From the NCBI GenBank assembly GCA_963070105.1, contig OY718807.1, positions 9,300,483 to 9,364,482 on the forward strand: a DNA stretch of 64,000 bases. The letters are read 5' to 3'. The first letter of the stretch is position 1. The number at the start of each line of letters is the position of its first letter. The notes beneath the pieces are model-generated. The model did no database searches. It was given only the letters and a program-made list of their open reading frames with translations, and was not told the origin of the DNA. The DNA is from Litomosoides sigmodontis (taxonomy: Eukaryota > Nematoda > Chromadorea > Rhabditida > Onchocercidae). This document shows positions 56,749 to 64,000 of this stretch, one piece after another. A program made the translations under genes and the position numbers.

Positions 56749-56754
56749 TTTATT
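56749..56754 (-). terminator. AATAAA overlapping the stop codon of the chromodomain gene
   Basis: On the minus strand the final codons read GAA TAA A, so the TAA stop (56752-56750) lies inside an AATAAA hexamer. If it is the functional poly(A) signal, the 3' UTR would be only some 10-20 bases long. Other signals further downstream cannot be excluded. Confidence 0.5.
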
Positions 56755-56895
56755 CTTTTACTTCTGCTTTTTCAATGAGTGTTAGGAGTAGTGCCGGGGG
56801 AATTTGTACATTCCAGAGTTGTAACACGACGAGATCGTTCGTTTCGTTGATATAATCACTCGGCGTATATGATAATTTTACGTGTACGCGTGTAC
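56750..56895 (-). CDS. Chromodomain-protein terminal exon
   Basis: After TTTATTACAG the frame reads TRVHVKLSYTPSDYINETND then LVVLQLWNVQIPPALLLTLI and ends EKAEVKE at a TAA (56752-56750). Beta-strand-rich start and hydrophobic strands suggest the end of a folded domain. The stop codon is embedded in an AATAAA hexamer. Confidence 0.9.
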
Positions 56896-59800
56896 CTGTA
56901 ATAAAACAGTTCCCACAACTTTTGCGCGCTTTCAAATATAATTTTTAAACTTTTATTTAAATATATTTTCGAAATATGCCGTATAGTATAGGACTGTGCT
57001 AACGAAGTTTTCTTAGCATCAATTTTAATTTATCTACTTGAAAAATTTAATTCATTATATCTTTAAATTGACATACGAGTAAATTACTTCTAATTCCTTA
57101 CCTATTTTATTGTTGTATCCATGTGGAAACCAATAAATGCAACTATTATCACTGTGAAGTACGCAGATCAAATCTATTTCATCATTTTGATTGCCAAAGT
57201 GGAATCTTCAAGGAAAAGAGTACAGAGTTGTAATATTTCGAGCATGTTCACCATTATGTTTTAAGCAAGTGTTTGAACGGAGATTAGCCCATTTTAAAAA
57301 AAAAATTAGAAATAAATCAGTCCAGTCTATCACTTATGCTTCCGCTGTCAAGAAGTGATGAAACATTGGAACACTTAATGAAATAATAAAAACAATCTAT
57401 GCCTTTTTTAATTCACCAATTTATATATATACATTTTTAAGCACTCAGGTAATACTTTAAACGCTAAATTACTAAATATCAGAAAAAAAAGTAGATTTAT
57501 TTACTGTGAAACAAAAGAAACACATACTGCAAATGCTTATGAAATTGGACAGGCAAATGACGTTGGTGAATACCAATGTCCATGATAGTTTCGGCTGACG
57601 ACAAACCAAACGAATGCATAACCAACACCTGAAATCACACGTCGCTTATTAAATTAAAGTTATTGCGCTAATAAAAGCTAATAAAAATGATATTTACAGC
57701 ATTAACAGTGTTTCCAGCATTTCTTGCAGTAATAGCTACAACGGTACATGCTGACCGAACTAAAACCAGCAATCGCAGAATTTTTTAATTGAATGACATC
57801 TTTCTCTCTATAATTATATCGGCCACTTCAATTAATGAAACAAATCAAAGTGTAAGCTAATTGTTGCGCGTAGCAGTGAAATTAAACAACTAGTTAATAT
57901 TAAAAGTTATTATTACAAGTGATTTCTTGGATGAAAATGTTGTTGTTGACAATGATTTGCTTGAAGAAACAATGAGACATATCTAAAATCATTTATGAAT
58001 AATTCATTAGAAGTCAAAAACGGTGATGTAAATTATGAATGTTGCCAAATCCATTAGGAAAAAAAACCCGGGAAATAGATAGCTTTAAAAGGAGAATAAA
58101 ATTTTGATTATTTTAAATTATTTTAAATAACAGAAAACTAATAATTGAAAAGATGAAAACAGAGAGCAATGAAAATTTTTGAGAGAAATAAAGCAATGGA
58201 TACGTTTCGATCAATTTGACCAATACGATGCAAACAAATATTTGATATCGGGAAGGCATCACTGTTATGTGAAAACTTCGCCGTATACTCTTTCAGTAAT
58301 GCTATTGTCCAGCATTGAATATTTAAATTTAGACGATCCAAATAAGTATTTATCGAATCCACGATCTACAAAGCAAATAATGACATCTCCAATATTTTTT
58401 ACTTTCATACCGAATAAATTACCTTAATTAAAAAGGTACCTTTTAGAAATGCTATTTAAATTCTAGGAATTACATGAAAAAGATCTAATCCTTAAATATC
58501 TGAAATGAAAGCTGTAGAAGAACACAATTCTAACGGTTAATGATAAATATTAAGATGAAAGTGGCGTGATAAACTGAGTAATATCATTAAGTAACAAACA
58601 TGAAAGCATGCAATCGATCTATTTATATTAGTTTAAAAAAATGAGATATAAGAATGTATGAAAAAAGATTTGAAGAGATAATTCTGAATCCATGACAAAG
58701 TTTTATGCACTCAAAAAAGGACTAGATAAATTAAACCTTGCAAGCTTGCTCGTCTACATTATTGTTAGGCAATTCTTTGATACGTTTCACCTCAAATCCG
58801 TTCAAAATCAAATGCAATGCCTGAAATATATAACCAAACTGCAACTTTTGATATGTTTTGTCGATGACTTGAAAAACTGTTTTAAACGGATAATTTTATT
58901 CGTTTATTCGAGAAAATAAGATCTCACTAGAATGTTACTACTCCGTCACTTTCTAAAGCTTAACTAGGCTCAGGCAGGCTCATAAATTAGTCATACCTCA
59001 ATTTTCTTGGAAATTCCAAAAACACTTATCATCTTATCATCGTGCACGAAGTATAAAAGCATACAGCTAATTTGAACTCATACTACACTTTACATCGCTA
59101 ATTAGATTCGTTATAGCACATACTGGAATATAACATTTAGATTCGACAAGCTCCAAAAATGATAGTTTACGTAGGTAAGAAATGAAAACTTACAGCCTCT
59201 TTATTTCCATTCAGCGCACACTCCTGTATAGGATGAATTCTTGTACAGCTAATAGTAATACCTTAAAAATTGTTTTTAAAAATACATTTAGTTCGTTTTC
59301 ACAAACACTCTACTGAAAACAAAGCAAAAAAAAATGTAAGGAATTGAAAATAAGCAAAAAAACTACCATATTTGATCAGCGTATCAAGGAGACAAAATCC
59401 GCCACCATTGCAACCTATCCCTACGACAATATCCAAAAGTCGATGGTCCGTTTTATGATTGATACATTCAAATAATTTTGTTCGATATTTCAATGAAAGG
59501 CACGACAACAAAGTTTCGAAAATCCTAAAAAAGAAAAAGTAGGAAAAAAGAAGTGGATTTTAGGAATAAATAACACCTGCAAAACATTAACTGAAGAACT
59601 ATAATGCAAACAAAATATATGAAGAGGAATTTCTCACCCGCATCTACGATGCTCTGGTGCACTACAACTGCTAGACAACACTTCGATAAATTTAGAAATA
59701 TTTTCATTGGCCGTAAACAGCACCTAAAACACTGAATTAGATGCACAGATATTACCTTTACTGCTTATCGCACCCACTGATAAATGTTAATTTACAAATC

Positions 59801-62800
59801 AGTTACTGCTTCCTAAATTTCGTGTAATTACAAATGTCTGTTCCTCTTATAATGGAAATCTTTTGTGTGATCTAAATAGTATGAAAGCTAATAATTATTT
59901 CAATTTGCCACTCCTTGTGAGGAATCTGTCTTGCTAAGAACATTTCCATATTTTCTATAGCGAAGGTAGGCAATGCTGATTCGAAACTTCTTTTTTATTC
60001 AGGACATTCAGGGATTTACGAAATAACTTACGAAAATAATTGCGTCGAAATTCTCGGAAACTGAAACACACCATCCCTTCATAATCCGTAACTGGTTAAG
60101 CAATTCAAATGAATTTTGTTCCATTAAATATTTGCGCAGCAGAAAATAATGCTTCTCGAAAATTTTGCTCTAAAAAGCAATTCCTTTTAAATCAATTAGG
60201 AAAAGCTATATAATAAATATTCTGTTACAACTTGCTATTTCACAGAAAATTTCCCAATGTTTCACCTCCAAGAGGCAAAACGAAGTGCAGAAAGAAGTTT
60301 GTTTGAACATCAATTTACATTAACTGATTAAAAATTCCATGTTAGCTCGATTAGAAGTTTTACGTTAGCTCTTGCTGTACAAATTATTTTACTTAGATGA
60401 ATTATTGTGAATAAAAAAAATAAGACTTTATTATTCATTTAATGTAGTACAATTTTAATTCACTTCATCGCTAGCGGTATCATTTCTTCCAGCTAATAAT
60501 TTAGTATAATTTATAATTCAGAGGTGCGGATACGAATGTTTCGTAGTTTAATATGAAATAATTATTGATAGGAAACAATGCGCAATCATAGATATAACGA
60601 TAGTGAAGTAATGAAAGAAAAAGAACTAAAGTAAAGAAAAGGAGTAAATAATGAAACAAAAAACCTTTTTAATAATCTTAAAAAGAATAAACTCCAGTTC
60701 ATGTGCTTTAGCTTTTCGTATTTGTCGTAATGGTGAATGAAGCTTATAATTATGGATTTTCCTGAAAACAGTGTGCTCCTGATTAATTAAGAGTTTTTGA
60801 CTTCTCACAAAGTTATTTGAAATGATCTTATATAATACAGCCATATTTTCAGCAAGATAAGGAAAACCTCAACACAAAACAAAAGGAATATTTAAAAACG
60901 AAAAAAATAAGGGAAAATAATTAACAAATAAGTTTATCAAAATTTGAATAGCTAAATACAATGAATGATTCTCTCCTATATTATTGTACAAAATTTAAAA
61001 GGGAAAAAACTAATAACCACATGCTTCCCTTACCACGCATATGAATTCCATTAGAATCTCTATACACAGAAGTACAAGGAAAGATAATATAACTCTTACA
61101 TCCAAAACATGCGAAGAACACAGCCTTCTTCTAGTTTCTTCGCCACAAATGCTAATTCAGACTGTGCTATAGCCGAAGATATCTTTGTTGATTTCAAAAA
61201 ATTCTGATCATCGCGAAATTCTTCATGATCAGCCATATCACATAATTGTTGCCTCTGAAAGGAAGAAAAAGAATAATTTGTACAAATTTTCAAAATAAGT
61301 CTTTTTTACAACATATTTCAGTTCGTTGTCTTTAGTGAAGCAGTTAAAATTAATAAAAAATTCAACTTCCTTTCTTAATCGTTTCATTTCTTAATAGCAA
61401 AGCAAAAGAAAACTATTCGAGCACACAGTTACACTAACCGCATGATCCATCAAAAGAAAATTATACGTGTAATTTTACGGATGATAATTTCTCACTCGAT
61501 TTCATAGCAAATATCAAAAAATGTGTAATGTAAGAAAATTACTCGTAGCACTTTCTCAATAATTGGAGAAACAGATCGGGTACGGTTAGTGGTAGCAGTG
61601 AATCCATCAGCGGTCATTTCAATATATTTCCTGATCGGAGCTCTGTGACCGCTATCCTCTTTTGACTCCTGAATTAATACAAAATTCAACTTCCTATCAA
61701 CATATGTAACTAACGAAATAATCATAAATTTACGAGATTCAATCCACCATCTTCTCATTTTCTCCGACATTAACTATTGCATTAACCGAAAATACTTCTA
61801 AAAAAAGCTACCTTCTTTCCGTCTCGATAAGTTGATGTGCAAGATACATCACGTTTCATTTCACCAGTGAGCAATTTTGGGCAGTCAAATTTTTTCTTCT
61901 AAAAGATAAACTCTGCCATTATGCTAATAATAATAGCTAATAATAATGAAAAGCTAAATTATGCTACTAGTAATGAAAAACTAAAAATATCATATCTTTA
62001 TTTTTCTATCAACAAGATAAAGCAGTTATTTAAAAATATTGTTAGTTGTTTTTTTGTGAAAAGTTCGTAACCTTTTTAGGGAAAGCATTTAATCATGCTC
62101 AATTCTAATTGTAGCAGCACTAGAAAAGAGAGAGAATATCTCACATTTCCTTTCCTTCTAGAGAAAATGAAGTTCTACATTTTGAAATTAAAGCAAAAAT
62201 ACCATTATATTTCTATTCCTCATAATCTACTGCATATGTGTTGATCAATGATTAAAAGCAAAAACAATTTGTTAGAAATTACTTCGTTGCGACGAAACCA
62301 CCATGTCTTTTTAAAATCTGCCCTTCTCGGACATTTCACAAGATCATTACAATCACGATATTGACACTTTCGCTTAGTTCCTCTTGCATTCACCGCTTCG
62401 TCATTTTCCTAACCGAATAGACGATCACGATTTAATTGTCATAAATTGATTAATTAAAAAAAAAAAACATCAAAGATTACTCAACTAAGGTGGATTAAAT
62501 ATCACCAATCTAAAAATGGGCACTTGAGAGGGAGAGCGAAAGACGAAAGAAAGAATTAGAGGGAGAAGAAAACATTAGAAGGCTTATTCATTAATCGTAT
62601 ACATTGCAAAACTCTAGTTTGCCTTCATTTTTTTTTTCTTTAATTCATCTCAAATCCTCGCAATTTCACAAAACAAAATGCTAAGTGTTAAATTTAAATG
62701 AAGTCAGGCAACAAACAGCAGCAAAGTGAAAAAAGGCAAAAATCCTCAAGCTCACTTCTTACTGACTTAAAATCCACAATTTTTTTGTCTCATAGAATAG

Positions 62801-63642
62801 AAATTGTAAATAAAAAACTTTCGAAGGATAATTCAAAGATACACATTAAACATAAATAAACATAAAATAAAAGAAATCGATGGAATACTAGGAAGAGAAA
62901 AAGTAAATCACAATACTAGCACATAAGTACCTCATCGGTTTCTGAATCAATCAAAATTGTTGATTTTTTCCTCGGACGCTTTTCATTATCAGTCTCAGAA
63001 TCTTCTCTTTTTTCTTCCTCCGTACTACTTTTATCACTATCTGTACTATCTGCATCGCTGCTATCACTGCTAGGTGCTGAATTGAAAAGGAAAATAAATG
63101 AATGGAAATTTAAATAAGACACTGTCGATTTCTTGCCATCCCTATTAATTTAGAATCATTAAGCAAAATTTTGTCAAACTCCAACAACAAACTTGTTCGT
63201 TCAAGAATATTCCCTCAACAAAACTTATCAATCCAATTTTTTTTTTACCCGATCCATCTAATTTACCATAATCGAAAGAGAATTTTAGCTATGGAAAATT
63301 TCAGCTTTTAATATTCAGAAATGACACAAGAAAAATTTCAAAAACTCATAACAAAAATTGGGGTAGATTTAATAAAATCATGTAGTATTTCAAATATCAT
63401 TGCCACTTATCAGATGAAATTTGACCTTAATTAATTGAATGTCTCCTATTAATTAAAGACCAAATTTAATAAAGTTACGTATAATTTTAAATGTTGCCGC
63501 AACTATTACATGTATCCATTTACAACTTACGAATTAAATGAATCAGATTATGCTCTCGTGCATACTTTTTTAAGACGTCAACATGTTTAACAGATTGTAA
63601 TGGTTCCCATGTATCTTGACCCGGAAAACCTTTCCAGCGAAC
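56750..63642 (-). CDS. Chromodomain plus ankyrin-repeat protein, MPP8-like, 5' end outside the window
   Basis: Seventeen minus-strand exons join to 1935 nt (644 aa plus stop) with every phase closing. The order is: second half of a chromodomain (VRWKGFPGQDTWEPLQSV), an acidic Ser/Asp/Glu linker with a basic patch (KRPRKKS), a Cys-containing block (CQYRDCNDLVKCPRR), and a helical region. Ankyrin-like repeats (HPIQECALNGNKEAALHLIL) and a C-terminal globular-looking domain follow. Chromodomains read methylated histone tails; the Trp of RWKGF and the following Phe are aromatic-cage positions. Chromodomain followed by ankyrin repeats and a C-terminal domain is the layout of MPP8, an H3K9me3 reader of the HUSH silencing complex. 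The first half of the chromodomain must lie beyond the window end. Domain calls are well supported; MPP8 orthology is inference. Confidence 0.85.
57102..57205 (-). CDS. Chromodomain-protein exon, C-terminal domain
   Basis: The acceptor TTCCTTGAAG precedes FHFGNQNDEIDLICVLHSDN then SCIYWFPHGYNNKI, with a donor ATAG|GTAAGG at phase 1. The acceptor lacks the usual TTTCAG, but phases on both sides match only this choice. Confidence 0.8.
57528..57628 (-). CDS. Chromodomain-protein exon, C-terminal domain
   Basis: After GTGATTTCAG the frame reads VLVMHSFGLSSAETIMDIGI then HQRHLPVQFHKHL, with a donor GCA|GTATGT at phase 2. The GLSSAETIMDIG segment looks like an ordered helix or turn of a globular domain; no family named. 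Confidence 0.86.
57698..57759 (-). CDS. Chromodomain-protein exon, C-terminal domain
   Basis: After CTGGTTTTAG the frame reads RSACTVVAITARNAGNTVNA, with a donor GCT|GTAAAT at phase 0. It flows into VLVMHSFG of the next exon. It begins a C-terminal domain distinct from the ankyrin repeats. Confidence 0.82.
58227..58365 (-). CDS. Chromodomain-protein exon with uncertain donor
   Basis: After GCTTTGTAG the frame reads IVDSINTYLDRLNLNIQCWT, then IALLKEYTAKFSHNSDAFPI and SNICLH. The donor is taken as CATC|GTATTG (phase 1), because the next exon needs one base. A GTCAAA donor nine bases on gives the same phase. Without splicing the frame runs to a stop at 58138, ending SIALFLSKIFIALCFHLFNY, which would be a different hydrophobic C-terminus. 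Confidence 0.75.
58737..58820 (-). CDS. Chromodomain-protein ankyrin-repeat exon
   Basis: After TATATTTCAG the frame reads ALHLILNGFEVKRIKELPNN then NVDEQACK, with a donor AAG|GTTTAA at phase 0. ALHLILNGFEV completes the second ankyrin helix begun in the previous exon (consensus VVxLLLxxGAdv). Confidence 0.88.
59194..59261 (-). CDS. Chromodomain-protein ankyrin-repeat exon
   Basis: After TTTTTAAG the frame reads ITISCTRIHPIQECALNGNK then EA, with a donor GCT|GTAAGT at phase 0. HPIQECALNGNKEA is the first helix and turn of an ankyrin repeat (consensus TPLHLAAxxGHxE). Confidence 0.88.
59367..59524 (-). CDS. Chromodomain-protein ankyrin-repeat exon
   Basis: After CTTTTTTAG the frame reads IFETLLSCLSLKYRTKLFEC, then RLLDIVVGIGCNGGGFCLLD and TLIKY, with a donor TATG|GTAGTT at phase 1. 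LLDIVVGIGCNGG...LLDTLIKYG has the two-helix ankyrin pattern, degenerate in the TPLH position (RLLD). Confidence 0.88.
59638..59723 (-). CDS. Chromodomain-protein exon, ankyrin-like region
   Basis: After GTGTTTTAG the frame reads VLFTANENISKFIEVLSSSC then SAPEHRRC, with a donor GCGG|GTGAGA at phase 2. It continues the helical repeat region of the preceding exon in frame. Confidence 0.85.
60032..60169 (-). CDS. Chromodomain-protein exon, ankyrin-like region
   Basis: After TTTTTAG the frame reads SKIFEKHYFLLRKYLMEQNS, then FELLNQLRIMKGWCVSVSEN and FDAIIF, with a donor TTC|GTAAGT at phase 0. Helical repeat-like, without a recognisable consensus repeat by eye. Confidence 0.85.
60665..60761 (-). 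CDS. Chromodomain-protein exon, start of the ankyrin-like region
   Basis: The acceptor CTGTTTTCAG precedes KIHNYKLHSPLRQIRKAKAH then ELEFILFKIIKK, with a non-consensus donor AAG|GTTTTT at phase 0. The LHSPLR...ELEFIL pattern fits one ankyrin helix pair. Entry phase matches the single base required by the preceding exon, which supports the model despite the weak donor. Confidence 0.72.
61100..61254 (-). CDS. Chromodomain-protein exon, helical
   Basis: After TTCCTTTCAG the frame reads RQQLCDMADHEEFRDDQNFL, then KSTKISSAIAQSELAFVAKK and LEEGCVLRMFW, with a donor GGAT|GTAAGA at phase 2. Predicted helical, leading into the ankyrin-like region. Confidence 0.88.
61543..61668 (-). CDS. Chromodomain-protein exon, linker
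   Basis: After TTAATTCAG the frame reads ESKEDSGHRAPIRKYIEMTA then TTNRTRSVSPIIEKVLR, with a donor CGA|GTAATT at phase 0. The SVSP motif is a possible proline-directed phosphorylation site. Otherwise linker-like. Confidence 0.88.
61812..61898 (-). CDS. Chromodomain-protein exon, KKKFDCPKLL
   Basis: The acceptor CTTTTAG precedes KKKFDCPKLLTGEMKRDVSC then TSTYRDGKK, with a donor AAG|GTAGCT at phase 0. Two further cysteines follow those of the preceding exon. No domain recognised. Confidence 0.88.
62283..62408 (-). CDS. Cys/Trp-containing exon of the chromodomain protein
   Basis: After CGGTTAG the frame reads ENDEAVNARGTKRKCQYRDC then NDLVKCPRRADFKKTWWFRR, with a donor GAA|GTAATT at phase 0. 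Three cysteines (CQYRDC, KC) precede a WWF cluster. Too few ligands for a recognised zinc finger unless the next exon (FDCPKL, VSCTS) supplies others. Confidence 0.88.
62931..63076 (-). CDS. Acidic Ser/Asp/Glu linker exon
   Basis: After CAATTCAG the frame reads PSSDSSDADSTDSDKSSTEE, then EKREDSETDNEKRPRKKSTI and LIDSETDE, with a donor GAG|GTACTT at phase 0. Disordered with many casein-kinase-2-like sites (S/T followed by acidic residues) and one basic KRPRKK patch that could be a nuclear-localisation signal. Confidence 0.92.
63077..63530 (-). other. Intron between the chromodomain and linker exons
   Basis: AT-rich, no feature seen apart from two similar AATAAA(A/G)T-containing segments near 63369 and 63467. 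Confidence 0.5.
63531..63642 (-). CDS. Chromodomain exon (C-terminal half)
   Basis: The acceptor CATTTTCAG precedes VRWKGFPGQDTWEPLQSVKH then VDVLKKYAREHNLIHLI, with a donor ATTC|GTAAGT at phase 1. This is strand 2 through the C-terminal helix of a chromodomain. The motif W-KG-F...TWEP is diagnostic, and the Trp and Phe are methyl-lysine cage positions. Confidence 0.94.
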
Positions 63643-64000
63643 CTGAAAATGCACTGACATTTATTTAACCCCAAACTGATACGTGGAACATTAGTGAATA
63701 TGACCACAAATTATTGCCGAAAGAAAAATCATTATTTTAATGGATGCACAAAAAACGAATACCAGAGTTATTAAAATACCAAGGGTCCGACAAAAACATA
63801 CGCGGAAAAATAGACTGTCATGGGAAATATTTTGTCGATCGATCAACTTCTTGCGTCGTAGCTCACCATAACTGAAGTTGCTTGGAATAATAAAATATGA
63901 CACCTCTTTATCGATTAGTAATTTACCACAAAAAAAAATCGCAGTTTTTCTATTACACTTTTTAAACGCATGCAACTCATCAATGATCAAAAGAGAAGTG
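63643..64000 (-). other. Intron at the window edge
   Basis: Lies upstream of the chromodomain exon on the minus strand. The first half of the chromodomain (the EYxVEKIL-type strand) is not encoded here in any frame, so its exon must be beyond the window end. Confidence 0.6.

Larger units (their letters stand above)
54929..56749. other. Convergent intergenic region: gap-2 3' UTR and downstream flank
   Basis: The plus-strand gap-2 stop and the minus-strand stop at 56750 face each other across 1.8 kb. A CA microsatellite lies at 55399-55421, followed by TGTATATA, a sequence matching the PUF-protein consensus TGTANATA. The first plus-strand AATAAA is at 56138-56143. No supported coding exon was seen here; short open frames lack splice logic or family resemblance. 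Confidence 0.7.
57206..62930 (-). other. Introns of the chromodomain gene
   Basis: The longer non-coding gaps are 57206-57527, 57760-58226, 58366-58736, 58821-59193, 59724-60031, 60170-60664, 60762-61099, 61899-62282 and 62409-62930. All are AT-rich with no recognisable genes or large repeats. Confidence 0.6.

Noticed and set aside
60762..60844. MAVLYKIISNNFVRSQKLLI as an upstream extension of the ankyrin-region exon
   Set aside because: No acceptor precedes it; the TTTTCAG at 60762-60768 gives the correct phase and is preferred.
63691..63990. 99-codon minus-strand frame at the window edge
   Set aside because: Does not contain the missing chromodomain N-terminal half and has no matching splice junction to 63642; treated as intron.

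Overview
The window looks like nuclear DNA of a nematode, most likely a spirurid or filarial-type species. That lineage call is inference. It rests on strong AT-richness, introns with short GT(A/T)NNN donors and TTTTCAG-type acceptors, and a RasGAP whose architecture matches Caenorhabditis gap-2 (SynGAP/DAB2IP family). No tRNA, rRNA, CRISPR array or complete transposon was recognised. No bacterial-style operon is present; every gene is interrupted by introns.

Two genes converge tail to tail. The plus-strand gene fills roughly 1.4-54.9 kb and encodes a SynGAP/DAB2IP-type Ras GTPase-activating protein. Its conserved body was rebuilt exon by exon, and every exon phase closes. A basic KRTKS-type linker and PH domain lie at 31.4-35.0 kb, partly completed at 43.2 kb. 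The C2 domain spans 43.2-48.8 kb. The RasGAP catalytic domain spans 49.0-51.1 kb and carries the arginine finger ([11 protein letters not shown]) and the FLRFLCPAI motif. A Ser/Asn/Asp-rich tail and a coiled coil lie at 51.7-54.9 kb. From the 33947 start the model is 1228 aa, and from the 11459 start it is 1281 aa.

The first 34 kb is mostly intron, but it holds short coding islands. Several start with ATG and end at donors whose phase fits the next exon (5626, 11459, 21977, 25751, 28842, 33947). Others are phase-compatible internal cassettes (1463-1627, 17263-17358, 25734-25855, 29462-29515, 31355-31449). The simplest reading is one gene with many alternative promoters and N-termini feeding a constant PH-C2-RasGAP body, as is known for C. 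elegans gap-2.

The minus-strand gene (56750 to beyond the window end) has 17 exons whose summed length is an exact multiple of three (645 codons with the stop). It encodes the second half of a chromodomain, a Ser/Asp/Glu-rich linker, a Cys/Trp-containing segment, ankyrin-like repeats and a conserved-looking C-terminal domain. This is the layout of M-phase phosphoprotein 8 (MPP8), the H3K9me3 reader of the HUSH silencing complex. Homology to MPP8 itself is inference from architecture.

The remaining sequence is intron and 3' flank, rich in microsatellites (a long ATT tract, GT tracts, many CT/GA tracts). It also holds several structured repeats: a 3 x 89-bp tandem array abutting a splice acceptor, a ~103-bp direct duplication on either side of about 1.7 kb, a second diverged direct repeat, and several hairpins.
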